Source of the DNA: Diogma glabrata
Lineage: Eukaryota; Arthropoda; Insecta; Diptera; Cylindrotomidae
Direction of reading: 5' to 3'
NCBI GenBank assembly: GCA_963693315.1
Contig: OY856187.1
Coordinates: forward strand, 113,189,746 to 113,253,745
Length of the DNA stretch: 64,000 nucleotides
The notes under the pieces are model-generated. The model did no database searches and was not told the origin of the DNA. It worked only from the letters and a program-made list of their open reading frames with translations. Position numbers and translations under genes: made by a program. Positions 13,837-25,750 of the stretch are shown here, one piece after another. Within the stretch, counting starts at the first letter, position 1. Each line of letters starts with the position of its first letter.

Positions 13837-13855
13837 GGGGGGGGGGGGGGGGGGG
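13837..13855 (+). repeat. G19 homopolymer
   Basis: Nineteen consecutive G residues in an otherwise A+T-rich context, directly after TTTTTTGGAT. The length is uncertain in any assembly because such tracts are error-prone. It could form a G-quadruplex on the plus strand. Confidence 0.8.
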
Positions 13856-16152
13856 TCAGTGACTATAGATCGATGTGAACATTTAATTTGTTTATAAAAT
13901 TAGTGAATAATTTTTATTGATTTTATTTTTTTCTTAAACTTTAACTTTTTTAAATCTTTTAACCTTAAAATAAAACAGAACAGAAGTTTCTATCTTTAAT
14001 AGAACCGAAGTTATGCATTTTGAGAAATAACACATCAAGCCAAAAATCACGAAATTCTGGAAATTTAGAACCGACATATTTTCCAAAAAAAAAAAATCCT
14101 CGAACAGATATATCTTTTTTCGATATAAAACCATTTAAAAAAATTTTAGCCAAATCAAAAATGTGTCGGTCAGATTTTGTTCAAATCTGTTCGATTTGTA
14201 AAAGAATGCTTCTTATATTAAAAATCTTTAAAGTATTGTTTTCTAATTAAATTCAACTCAACTCATTCAAAAAAGCCTCAAAGAATTTCTGATAATAATT
14301 TCCGTTTAAATTGTCCAAACGTTTCGGTTTCCGTATCTTGTCTATGATCTACAATCATTTTCTTATTATTCTCATATGTGTGATCACCAACGATAGAGCT
14401 ACCTTCAATTATAAATTATATAATAGTTTCGATCCATATCACACAGCAACATTTTTAATCTTGTTAAAACCAACAGTAACAAAACAAAATACCAAAACTG
14501 ATTTTATATTGTGATTTTAAGTTGAATTCCACCACTATATCGCATCATCAATCATTTAATATGTTTTCAATTTATCAAATCTTCTGTTCTGTGTTCTGAA
14601 TTTTAATGTGTTTTTGTGTGTAATCTTAAAAATGTAAAACAAAAATATTATAAGTTTTAAATTTATCAAAATGAATTTGTATGCTTCCGATCTACATTTG
14701 TTTGACAACGTGAAACGGGAAGACACAAAGAGTAATTATTTGATATAAAAAAAAATTTCAAAAATAACCGAAAAATTGTATGCGATTTACAAGGTTATTG
14801 TTTGTCCCAAATCATTTATCGTTTTGAAAGGAAAAAATTTTCCGGGTAAAAAGAATATCCTGAGAAAACATTTTAGAAGCCCACCTTTATTGTACGGGTT
14901 AAAGCTAATCTGATTGCACAATACTCCATCGAGATTAATAATTGTTTAACATAAAAAGATTGAACAAATAAAATATCCACTCCATCATTGTCAAATCAAA
15001 TTCCTTTTCAATTGATTATTTTAACTTTTGATACCTTTTCGTTTTCTTCTAATTCAAATAAGAACATATATTTATAACCCTGAAATAAAAATAAATAATG
15101 TAAGAAATCCAATGAATTCATGTTCATACACAATACAAAAAAAACATATATAAGATTTAAGACACAAATATTTTCTATATCTTCATATCTTGAAGGAAAA
15201 AGCTCCGCATAAGGTAAGGTAAGATAAAAGAGAAAAATCGACTAACGACAATACATCATAGCAAGGTGATATAAGGTAGTTTCGTTTATTGTCTTTCAAA
15301 ATTTTTTGCTTATTATTTACTTATATATACAACTTTTTTTATCGTTTACGCGTTCAATATTTCATGACATTTTGGATTATGAATTGATTCCGATTTAATA
15401 TTGTGTTTATTGGACAACAAATGTGTTAAGACAGCACGAAACTGTCACAATCATTCAAATATGAATCAAATAAATCGTAAGAAAAAATGATTATAAAAAA
15501 ATAAGATATTGTAAAAAATACTTGTGAATGTTTTTTGTTTTAGTGTTCATGTTTGAAGTAATTGGAAAAATAGTGAAAAACAACTAACAATAAACAAACA
15601 TTCCTACATTGCATTTTACGAGTAGTTCTGATTTGATTTATATTTTTGTTCAAATTTTTACATACAAATTTGAAATTCATGTACAGTAGTTGGCAAAATA
15701 GAACATGCAATTGAAAGTTTTCAATATAGATCTAGTTTTTAATTGAGGGATTTTGAAATGTTTAAGGACGAATAATTCCAAATGCACATGATGATAACCT
15801 GTCTTATGTGTCTCTTCCTAGGTTAAGTGTGTAAAACCGGTTTCCACCAAAAGTGCTTGTCTTGGAAATGACTGTTTATCCATATATAAGAAAGCATTTT
15901 GTCAGAAAAATCGTGTATGCTGGTTTGTTCTATTTGTTACATAAAATATTAAAAACGTGCTGCAATATTTTTTTTCACTTTAGCATAAATGTTTAATAAT
16001 TTTTTTCAATATATTTTCTGTTACTATTTTGATCTAATAAATTATGAAAAATTTAATAATAATTTGTTGATCATTTCATTTGGAACATGGAGATATTAAA
16101 TTAATAAATTGTGTGAAGAAAGTGTAACAGTTTAGTTGTTATAAAATAAAAT

Positions 16153-16862
16153 ATATCGTCGCTTTAATAATGAAACAACGTATTCGCAAAAGTGTAGTTT
16201 CGAGATAATTGGGTTTAAAGATTTTTCGATTTTCTGATTCTCGTAAACTCGGCAGCACTATTGAATGAATAAAGATATTGGAAAAAAATTTCTACCAATT
16301 AATCTTGACTAATTTCCCCACAACATATTAAAATTTCACATTGGTACCTGTTTACTTTTCTACCTAAAAAGAGGTGAAAAGTCAATCAGGTACCTTATAC
16401 GTTATTTCATATTTCATAAACGTTATTTCATTTTGCATGGAAGTACGTTTAAGCCTAAAATAAATTATTATTGAAATAACGCATGATATTCTTACAATTT
16501 TTTATTTATATGAACCGGCATATCATGTTGTCATGAATGATGCTTATACAATATTTTAGATTTACCATTTCGTGTGGCGATCGTAGTGTATGTAATATAT
16601 ACGACAATGATTTTACCCAAGTTATTATTCTGTAGGAATTGAAATATCGTACATGCATTTACGCTGTTTCAATATTTAACCAAATTCAAATTTGCATGTA
16701 CGTTAATTAACAATATATTAATTTTCACCCCCAGTTATAAAATAATTGGAAAATGTTAAAATGCCACTCTATAGACATCCTTATGGGGAATGCAGCGCAC
16801 CCATTATATAATAACAACGTATATATGGCATACGTTATTTCATTATTAAGGCGACGATATAA
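16153..16862. mobile_element. candidate inverted-repeat (MITE-like) element
   Basis: The sequence ATATCGTCGCTTTAATAATG at 16153 recurs in inverted form at 16828-16862 (CATTATTAAGGCGACGATAT). About 35 bp pair with a few mismatches, and the pair encloses about 640 bp with no ORF. ACGTTATTTCAT also recurs inside (about 16400-16475). The size and structure fit a non-autonomous DNA transposon, but the outer boundaries are uncertain. Confidence 0.4.
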
Positions 16863-17126
16863 AATAAATTCATTGCATGTTAAAACTAAAATATATGTAA
16901 GCGAAAGTACACTGTACAGCTGGACTGTTATTTTCAACTTGCATATTTTTTGTCGTTTTGTTTTTCAAATTATAAAAAACCTGACAATTTGGTTTGTTAT
17001 TGGTTTTGTACTGACAAAAAAGAGCGTGTGGGATAGTTTTGCGAATGTGAATTTTTGTCAGAACTGAATAACTCCATTTACGGTGTTTGTTATTAGCAGC
17101 TGACATTATATTTTTTTTTCTTTGCC

Positions 17127-17440
17127 GAAAGGCATTCGAGTAAATCCAAAATGGCCATTATCGGAACTGAATGCAGCTTTGGGTTGATCCTCCAATTTCA
17201 TTTCAATTTGACGGTAACTGTTATCCATGTCCAAAGCGTTGACCTTGTCCTAGTTGATAAAAAACCAAGGGAGTGGGAACGAATATTCAATTGTTATATC
17301 GTACAATTTCCTCAAATTCACGACAACTCTAAAATTGAACTTTTGCTTAGTTATTTGGCTTCTTCGAGACCACAAGTAAAGGGTTGTTGTCGGGCCTGTG
17401 ACGGAGTTTTATTTTTCCTTCCTGATCCATTTTCCGTACT
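17127..17440 (-). pseudogene. Ty3/Gypsy reverse transcriptase fragment
   Basis: Reading the minus strand from about 17430 down: a segment like KFNFRVVVNLRKLYDITIEY (RT block around the R-hVDYRxLN motif), then FPLPW, then NALDMDNSYRQIEMKLEDQ (the catalytic-aspartate block), PKAAFSSDNGHFGFTRMPFG and an abrupt end at about 17127. The second catalytic block (YxDD) is missing. At least one frameshift or stop lies between the first two blocks. The wording of the motifs (GHF-FTRMPFG) differs from the neighbouring decayed gypsy (18.04-21.5 kb), so it is a different family. Confidence 0.8.
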
Positions 17441-18039
17441 CTTTTTTGCATTTTGCTGACTACTTTTCAATCTGTGTATAATTTTATTTTATGTTGTGGG
17501 TTGTTTATGCTGGACGATTTTTCTCTTTTTATGTGAAAAATATCAGTGTATAGTGTTCATCAGTGTTCACATATGTACATTATTGCTGTTTTTTCTCTAT
17601 GTTAAGTCTTTTATCTAGTTTTGTCACTATTTTTATTAGACTTAGTCACTATTTTTATTCTGATGGTGTCCCATTGCTGTTGTTTATGTAAAAGTTATCA
17701 ATTGTTATTACTTACTAGTCTGAAGAATTTGTTGTTTAATTTTAAGTCGCAGTTTCTTGTCTTGATTATAATAATATTTGCTCAATTACAGATAGGTGAG
17801 ATTGGGCAAGATTCTATAAGTAGTCCTTTTACCACATCTATATTTAGATAGATGTATTTCTGGTTTTCAAGTGTTACTTTGTGAAAAGTTGTTTCTATTC
17901 GGATGCGTATTTTGTTCTAAGGGTAACGGACGGGCATTTTATTTTATAGCGTATCCACTGCTGTGAAGGGTGAGTTGAGTTGATGTGAATGTCGTTAATT
18001 ATGATTTGATTGCTACTGTACAATATATTCGATAATAGT
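17441..18039. other. non-coding spacer between two gypsy remnants
   Basis: T-rich sequence between the RT fragment and the larger decayed gypsy copy. It may contain a decayed 3' UTR or LTR of the element on its right, but no LTR pair could be matched by eye. Confidence 0.4.
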
Positions 18040-18800
18040 ATGGACCTATTCTCTCATTGGCGACCGTAAACTCCAGCTTTCAGATGCTGTATACTATATT
18101 TGGATAATAAATCTTGAAAAGTTGTCCTGTTTACCATTATCATTGTGTAGAAGCTCTGGAACATCATATATTAAGGAAAATTCATAACTCATGAATGTAT
18201 TCACCGAAGCTAGGGTTGCATTTCTTAGAGGTTTGAGTAACACAAATTTGGACAGATGATCAAGGAAAATCAAGATCACCGTGTTACCGGATTTCGCTCT
18301 GGGATATGGACCCTAAAATCAATATTTATACGCTACCATGGTCGTTACAGCTGTAGATCGATATTGCATGGGGGGGACGCAACGTCTGGTTTGTTGCCTT
18401 TGACTGTTTGCAGACATCAAAAGGTACGACATAGGCATGAGCTTGTGACACCATGCTCAGCCAGTAGTTTAGACGACGAAGGCCTTCCAAAGTCTTCTTC
18501 ACCCCACCATATAAGTTAAGTTAAGTTAATCTATAAACAGTTCTCAAAGAACAAAAGATTCTCCCATTTTCTTCCATTTATCTCTGAAAATAGCATTTCT
18601 TCTAAAATTGTTGTCGAATTCAAAAATTTCATCGATCCACTTCATTCTTGGGCGGCTTTTTCGTCTTTGTTTATTTGGTACCCATTTTTAAATTTTTTTT
18701 GAAAAATGGGTACCAAATATGTAGCTATACAGTTATCATGATGTTTCTTGATCAATCCTGCAGCTAACGGTTATGGTATCCACAGATTTCACACCGGCAA
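18040..18800 (-). pseudogene. gypsy integrase remnant, split by a LINE insertion
   Basis: The minus strand carries the HHCC zinc finger (LIKKHHDNCIAT then, after a roughly 155-200 bp insertion, YGGVKKTLEGLRRLNYW and VPFDVCKQSKATNQ). The first cysteine of the CxxC pair appears replaced. The catalytic core follows with YKY..GPYPRAKSGNTVILI, HLSKFVLLKPLRNAT and VPELLHNDNGKQ (second aspartate), then a frameshifted QDLLSKYSIQHLKAGVY. The third catalytic residue region is lost by about 18040. Clearly the same lineage as residues 1050-1235 of the young element. Confidence 0.8.
18517..18720 (-). mobile_element. 5'-truncated LINE 3' end nested in gypsy integrase
   Basis: The insertion separates the two halves of the integrase zinc finger. 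On the minus strand it starts with an inverted repeat around ATGGGTACCAAAT (18673-18719), then reads MKWIDEIFEFDNNF, RDKWKKMGESFVL. This resembles the W-DD...A-DR--W block at the C-terminus of several insect LINE ORF2 proteins. It ends in repeated CTTAA units (about 18517-18530). The length (about 155-200 bp) fits a 5'-truncated retroposition. Family identity is inferred from this short block only. Confidence 0.5.
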
Positions 18801-18959
18801 ATCGTTAGGTACTTCATCATGTTTAAGTCCTAATCGAAGGATTAGCTTTCCATCCACCTGTTTTACGAAAGAAAAATTCTTGGGAGACAGTTGGACTTTT
18901 GATATCATATCTAATTAGTCCTTTTTAGGACCTTTCTTCAAAAGTTCAGTGATCGATAA

Positions 18960-19570
18960 GATCACGCTTGCATAGTTCGAAATGAATCGCTGATACCACT
19001 CTGCCATACATATGTAAACGACGTATTTGTTTAACAGTAGTTGGAGCTGGGTATTCCGCAACAGCTCGTACCTTATCCGGATCCGTTCGCAGACCTCCTA
19101 TACCAACCAGGAAGCCTAATTACTTTACTTCCCTAAGCACAAACTTGCTTTGTTTATTGTCAAGCCTGCTGTTTGTAATAGTTTGGAATCCTTAGTTATT
19201 AGTTTCATGTGTTTCTCGAATGTTAAGGACACTACCAGTAGATTGCCCAAATAAATGACACTTTCACGAAACTAGTATGGTTCCACTTTTTGCTTCAGCC
19301 AATTCATTGTCTGGAGAGCATTGTACAGTCCGAAAGGCATAACCTTAAACTGAAACAATGACTTCCTAAGCATTGTGAAGGCCGTCTTGTCTCGGGATGC
19401 TTCTAATAAATGTGGCAGAAAGTTCGCTTGAGATCAATACTGCTGATATATCTCGTATTATTCAACAGACCACGCAAACCATCGTTTAAGGGAAGTAAGT
19501 ATGCAATCTTCCAACCAGGAACTGCCAACGAAGTGGGTAATGCCTCTGTTTAACCCCAACATCGAGGTCA
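18960..19570 (-). pseudogene. gypsy reverse transcriptase remnant
   Basis: Minus-strand pieces in order: QRHYP, NNTRYISSIDLKRTF (catalytic-aspartate block, with the aspartate kept in SIDLK), LEASRDKTAFT, FQFKVMPFGLYNALQTM (normally PFGLCNAPQTM), a destroyed YLDD segment, SKFVLREVK with a stop, GFLVGIGGLRTDPDKVRAVA and VKQIRRL. The reading frame is broken repeatedly. The order and sequence follow residues about 560-800 of the intact polyprotein. Confidence 0.8.
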
Positions 19571-19889
19571 TGTTCAACAAAAGAAGTCTTACCAAGAACT
19601 AATACTTCAAAGGAAGGAAAAGAGCACTAACCATTTTTTTGTTCCTGTAGCTATAGTCAGGAGTACGTTTGTAAATTAATATGTCGTCACACTTACTCGG
19701 AATCAGCTCACTAGTGACACAAAAATCATTCCAGAAATCGATGCCCAAGCAAAGCTCCTCATTCAGACTTGGGACAACATGGGAACGAAAAGATTTTGTG
19801 AAGTTATTAAAAGAAATGTGAACGTCAAAATATTTAAGATTCGTTTACGTGTACCATCCGCTGTGCGGATGATAGATGATAACTTACGA

Positions 19890-20010
19890 TATTAAATGCT
19901 GGCGTTATTTAACATTTCTAAGGAATTTCTTCCTAGAATATTGATAGAGGCTCCACTATCTAGAAATCCATAAACCTTTTTATGAAAGATATTGATGCAT
20001 CCTTGCACCT
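19890..20010 (-). pseudogene. gypsy aspartic protease remnant
   Basis: The minus strand contains GFLDSGASINILGRNSLEML, with the DSG active-site triplet of retroelement aspartic proteases. It is followed toward lower coordinates by IRTADGT, matching the order in the intact element (LDSGASITILGRNSLEL, then IRTADGTANK). Short and frameshifted, but the motif is unambiguous. Confidence 0.8.
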
Positions 20011-20339
20011 AGCATAATTTAGTCCATAAATTACAAAAGAGACACATGCCTTATTGAGAGTATTTTGTAGCCTTAGATAACGGCAAAAATACTCGAGGCA
20101 GTTTAAAGAAAATTTTTTTCGTTGAATTGGAATTGGAACCGAGGTGGAATTTGGTTCGGAACAGGGGGCAATTGCCGACTGTTTGCTTGAAATTGCCGAA
20201 ACTGTATCTATTGCTTCTGTCGAGACGGATCGGGTTTGGTGAAGGTTGACGCATCTTTCATCTTAAATGGAGGGGTTGAGGATGTTTGATTAGGGGGTAC
20301 AGCTCCCGATCACTATACTCCCGCCCTGTTGTGCACTGG

Positions 20340-21400
20340 GGGTAAGTGAATTCAGGCTTACGACACCAGAAGCAACACATTTTTTTGGTTCTGAAGACAA
20401 TCTTGTGCAAGGTGCCCCATGTTCTTGCATCTGTAGAATATCGGATGCTCGTTCCTTGGTGGGGGTGTTATCATGGTTTATCTTGGAGCCATCAAAGGTC
20501 TTCTAAGTACGTGTGGTAGTGCTTCATATGCTGCAACGTAAGGTTGATTGTTGGATGGAATTGGTTCGTTGGGAGGATCTGACAAATGCTTAGTAGTTAA
20601 TTGTCCTTGATGAAGTTGGTAGAGATGAACATAGCTTTAAAAGTGCTGACATGACATCCACAGGTCTGCCAAAGTAGCTGCTTTTGAAACCAATGTAGCG
20701 TTTCTTAGTTCCACCGTCATATCTTCCCTTACCGCCTGTTGAGTCCGCTGATCTCTACGATCAATTCGTAGATCCCCTTCTTTGGCTTGTGTTTACGGCT
20801 CAGAAATGCTCTAAGTACCGATTTATCATCTGTAACCCTACCGATAGTCCAGCGTAATTCCTCTCTGAGTACAGGGTAGGTCACCACCTGATACTCTTGC
20901 GTAGGATTGAGATAATATTTGTCAGCGGCAACAATGGACTCAAATCGTCTATCCGATCCCTTCAACTCTATGGACGAACTTGTGCGCATCAGATGATGAC
21001 CCATCCCCATATAATAGGGGAAGCCAACTTGAGTAAAATTGACTTAAGATCCGATAACGCTAAACTCGGTACCCACAACTGGAGCTGAAGCTCCTTTTCT
21101 TTGCCTCCTGTTGCTAAGGAGGTGGAAATAACGATGGATCATTAAGAAGATCATCTACTTGTATTTCTGGTCCCAACTGCACCTGTTTGAAATCAATGAC
21201 AATCGGATACTGACGAGCTTGGTTTCTGATGGTGGGTTGATGCTCGGTCATGCCATAAATCAATTCTCCTATCGTTTGCAGGTGTACAGAAGTTGATCTC
21301 CCCAATGATTCCTGATAAGATACTTGATTCTTTAAAGCTAGATCATCCCGTCTTCTGAGACCTCCCGCAGGTCGATGAAGCAAAGAGTTGATGAGTTGAT
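20340..21400 (-). pseudogene. gypsy gag remnant with two zinc knuckles
   Basis: The minus strand encodes decayed Gag. An N-terminal part lies at about 21090-21400. The capsid-like part is at 20729-21010, with AADKYYLNPTQEYQVVTYPV and a DDKSVLRAFLSRKHK-like block. Two CCHC-type knuckles lie near 20345-20440. The first reads FYRCKNMGHLAQDC, with the first cysteine changed to F. The second reads CFWCRKPEFTYPQC, with F at the histidine position. Gag would package the RNA genome. These knuckles are absent from the better-preserved relative at 45325. Several frameshifts are present. Confidence 0.75.
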
Positions 21401-21500
21401 CACATGCTTGTTTCCCAACCGTTCAACTCAGTCCGCGTAAAGCTTGATGTGAATAAGCCCTGCAAAACATGTTGTTCAATAGGTGGAACAAGTTCTTCGC

Positions 21501-23730
21501 TTTGTGGGACAACAATATACCGGCTGTGACACTCATTTCACTTTTCTCGAATAAACCCATGGCATGTGATTGTGTTACACAAAACGCTGGGATAAACACA
21601 GTTCCTCCACTCAGTTGCCGCTGTAAATCGATTACCCCAAGGTAAGCACTTAAAGGTCAATTCATTATCGCCCAACGCTTCAGCGAAAAGAAGAAAACAT
21701 TGACAATTTGTTGTGAATGATGACAAAAGCAAAACCTTGAGAATCAAGACAAATACCACTTCAATAGCGAACGCGAAGTTTATAAAAAATAAATAACCAG
21801 TCCCAAAAAAATCACGACAACTAAGCTCCAGTGGCAAATGAGCCCCATGAACAAAAATTTCATGTACAATATTCCTATATCGGAAATAAAATATTTATAA
21901 ATATATTTATTTTAATTTCCTAAAAAATAATTGATTATTTGCGTATAACAATTTTTTTAAATATTTGTAAAAGAAAGTGTTAGAAACCGGTTTTCGGTTT
22001 CTATCGGGATATTAACAAAAATATGAAATACCAAATGGCTTCTAGTCTGGGAGAGAGATCTATTTAAAAGTTCATTTTAACCCAAAAAGTTACGATAGTG
22101 AAAAAAAAGACAAGAAATCAAAAAAAAATAAATAAAGTAAAGAAACTTAACCTAATTTTTGCTGTCACCTTTACGTACAATTGTTATTTGTCGATATCCT
22201 TTTGTCATTTGTTGTGATCCTCTTGTTTTACCCGCTGCATTATATTGTAATAGACAAATTATCACTTTAATTTTTCAGTATGGTATGGTATTAATCCAGA
22301 ATTTAGAGTTTGATCGCTTGATATTTACTTCATTCCAACATGAAAAAGGTACCAAAAGTATGAAAAATTCCACAAAACAGTAACTATATACACACTGTTA
22401 CAACTAATATATAATAAAATCAATAATTTTTCCTTCATTTAAACATAAACTGATCAAAAAATAATTGAATTCCTGTTTTTAAAGTTTTCGTTTTTTTATG
22501 TTTAATGCTAATGCCATTATTTTATCCATATGTTTGTTTTTTGTTTGAAAAAAACTAGTTATTGTTATTCAATCGAAAACTGTATCATACTCAAAAAAAT
22601 AAAAGTCACTTTTACAAAATTTTTATAAATATACAACACACAAAATTTTATGATAAAACTACAATTTTTTCCTTTAAATCCAAAAATTTGTAAATCAAAT
22701 ATATTTTTGGTTTTTTCAAATAATTTTTTTTGTAATGTACTATATTTTTGATAAACTTACAAAAAAATTCGTTAGTTGTATAGTTATAAAAAGTTTGTAA
22801 AATCTACTTAGTTGTTTTGACAATACTTGAAAATACTTGACAATATTTTCACTTCAAATTTCAAAATTTTCTACAATACCATTAAAACGGACACCATGAA
22901 TGCATTAATAGTGTTCTTGAACTAAATAACCTTTTTTGCGCTCTTTGAAACCATTTTCACATTATACAATTGCAATATTGGAAGTATCTTTTTCTACCTC
23001 TCATTATTGGTAAATAAATTATCTTTCATTATTGGTAATTAAAATGATTTTAATAGAAAGAATATTTTATGGTAAGATTCTTAGAGTCAATCAAATCAGT
23101 TTGATAGCCAAAAACTATTATAAAGTCAATTGTCAATTGTGTTTCGTCTACAAACAATTATGTTATCGTTATTACAGGATTTTGGTCGTTACAAAAGTTT
23201 TATTTATTTGTTTTGTGAAAAACTTATTTATTTGTTTATTTTACCTATATGTAAAAGTTTGTTTATTTAAATATTTTATTTAAATATACTTATATAAATA
23301 AGGAAAAATGATTGATTTATTTAATAATAAGAAAAATTTTATTTATTTGAGTTATATATATTATTTTTATTTTAAATACAAATAAGAGATTCCCTAGATC
23401 AGAACCCATATTCTATTAAACTGTTAGAAAAAACGTAAAGATGCTGTTGGAGAAGGATCGAGGAGGAAGATAAAACTCGAGATCTCCCCCCACCTACAAT
23501 ATGTGAGGTCAAAATCTTAAATTTCACGCTCAAGAAAAGGTGAAGCCCTCCTGGATCCTTTCCTAGAGCTACCAGATGAGAGATGAAAACATTTCCCAAA
23601 AAAACTACCAATTAATATTCACTAAATTCACCGTAAATTAAATACTTTTTAAAAAACTATGAAAAATATAAAATTATTCGGTTTTTCGGTTTACCGTTAT
23701 TTTTTTAAACCAAAACCAACAAAAAATTTC
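21501..23730. other. non-coding region flanking decayed gypsy
   Basis: 21501-21900 is likely the untranslated leader of the minus-strand gypsy copy, but it does not align recognisably. The remainder is A/T-rich. A moderately GC-richer stretch at about 23400-23600 has no recognised content. Confidence 0.45.
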
Positions 23731-23748
23731 GTCCCTGTTTCGGCGCCA
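23731..23748 (-). other. candidate LTR-element primer-binding site (tRNA-Lys type)
   Basis: The minus strand reads TGGCGCCGAAACAGGGAC, which matches 16 of 18 positions of the complement of the tRNA-Lys(UUU) 3' end used by many retroelements. Two bases upstream on the minus strand lies TGTTAACA, ending in CA, a plausible LTR terminus. An AATAAA on the minus strand lies about 90 bp further into the putative LTR. The matching internal region and second LTR were not found, so this would be the orphan edge of a decayed element. Confidence 0.5.
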
Positions 23749-23755
23749 CTTGTTA

Positions 23756-25750
23756 ACAACCTGTTTAGTTTCTATAGCGAGGGAAGAAGAAAAATATCAC
23801 ACGAAAATTTTGAGCCAGCAAGATCTCTAGCTGTTATCTTTATTTAATAACTCAAATTTAAAAAATAGCAACCGAAAGTAACATAAATATATGTATACAT
23901 ATATATGAAGAGAAAAAATAAAATATATGAAAAAAAAAATGGTAATCATCAATAAGTTAAATTGAACTCGTGAATATATTTCATATAATACACCAAATCC
24001 ATTACTACAACTGGATATATTAGAATTTTCAATTAATTAATATTCTAAATTTTCTTGAGCAATTCAATCGATGACCAGTGATTACACCATCTCTAATTGT
24101 TTTTTCTATTACTATTCTATTATGACCATACCAACATGCTTTTTTGCAATCTTTTTGACATAACATTCCATCCAATCAAATAGCAAAAATTTAAGTTTTG
24201 GGTTAATTGTGATTCCACTTTTTTTTCCTTTATAATTAAATATATGTTTAAAATTTGAACAATGATCACATTACTTTTATAACACAAATTAAGTACATTT
24301 GCACTTGATATCTTTTATATTATTTTGAACACAAAAATGTTTACGTGATTATATTAAAATTTTTATTCATCCCGCGTATTTTAGTTTTTTCTCTCGTTTT
24401 TCTCTTTCCAAACGAATTGAAATCAAACAAAAAATTTCCCATATACACAAAAAGAGAAAAAAACAAGTTCTTCAACAATACAAAATCATTCAAAGAGGAA
24501 GATCTCAAATTTTTCAATACATATATACAAACAGAAAAGATATAGGTGAAAAACACGTGAAATCAGCAAGGTCTGGAAATCAGGTTTGAATTTTGTATAT
24601 TTAGGTATTGGAATTCGTTGACATCAATAAAAAAAAATGTTCTGCGTTTTTAGTTTTTTTTTAACCCTGTCTTAAGATACAGAGTGTTGAAAAATCAAGA
24701 AATTTCTCGACCCTGGTGTATTAAAATGTGAAAAATTTCTTTCGCACATAATTTTATATATCATTAAAATATTAAATTCCATTAAATGCATATAAATTAT
24801 TTCCTAAAATTTTAAATAAAACCAACCATGTTAAAATATATAAAAATACATTTTATTTTTCTATATTCGTATATTTCTTGTCCTTTCTTGTTCTTTCTTT
24901 TCTTTTGTTTATTTTTATTATCGCATCACAATTTTTTTTTCTTTTTGTTTTTTAATATTACGGAAAAGACCGAAAGAAATTTTTTTAACGTCTATTTAAC
25001 ACCTTAAATGGGATTTTTTCCGGTAAGTAGCCCTTGTAGGAGCTATGTAGATGTTATTTTTGTATTGAAAATAAGTGATACTTAAATACTCTAAATTCTA
25101 AATAGTAGAATTTGTGGGTTTTAAAGAGTAGTTAAATTTCGACTCGGGAAGATGGGAATCGTCCCCGCCATCGTTTATTTTGAGGTTTTCCGATTTGTGA
25201 AATAATAATTTTATTCATTTTTGATTCGTCGGATGTTTCCTTCATGGCAAATAATAAAATAATTGCTGATATGATTGTTAACCCGTTCCAGACGCTGTAA
25301 ATGTCAATTTTCTAAGGGACAATGCTGTTTTTTCCGGAAAAAAACAGAAAAATGATTATAACTTTGGTTGATATACAATATTCTATATTGCATTTTATGT
25401 TTTGTTATTTATTCACAGTATAATTTCACAACACGTTAGTCCTTTTTACACTGTTTTAATTCTAATAATTTCTGTACGTTTTTATATTTTTTAAATAACA
25501 ATAAACACAACAATAAAGAAAATCCTATTAAGACCAAGGTCCCACAACTACATGCCGTCTAAGTATGTTAATAGACGCAAATCTTTTTTTTGTTTTTTTT
25601 TATATTTTTGATTAAGTAATGAATAACTAAACAATAAATCCTATAACATATAACATATGACATAGACCAATATTTCAAAATAGGATAGAGAAAATAAAAA
25701 ATAAATTGAAAGATAAAAAGCAAATTTGTTTTAAAAATTTCCCAGAATAA
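23756..25750. other. non-coding A+T-rich region
   Basis: No supported coding sequence. Part of 23756-23850 may be a minus-strand LTR end next to the primer-binding site. Overlapping open frames near 24341-24556 on both strands are low-complexity. Confidence 0.5.

Larger units (their letters stand above)
13511..17126. other. non-coding A+T-rich region
   Basis: No supported gene. It contains a homopolymeric G tract (13837-13855) and an inverted-repeat pair (16153-16187 / 16828-16862), both listed separately. Open frames here are short and low complexity. Confidence 0.55.
18040..21500 (-). mobile_element. decayed Ty3/Gypsy copy related to the 42-51 kb element
   Basis: Minus-strand remnant in the expected order gag, zinc knuckles, protease, RT, integrase. 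Translated fragments align closely with the gag-pol at 45325-49545. Matching landmarks are YYLNPTQEYQVVTYPVLRE (gag), LDSGASINILGRNSL (protease), DPDKVRAVAEYPAPTTVKQI (RT) and KFVLLKPLRNAT (integrase). It has many frameshifts and stops, lacks most of RNase H, and carries a LINE insertion in the integrase zinc finger. No LTRs were identified. It is an older relative of the young element, at the same family or subfamily level. Confidence 0.85.
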
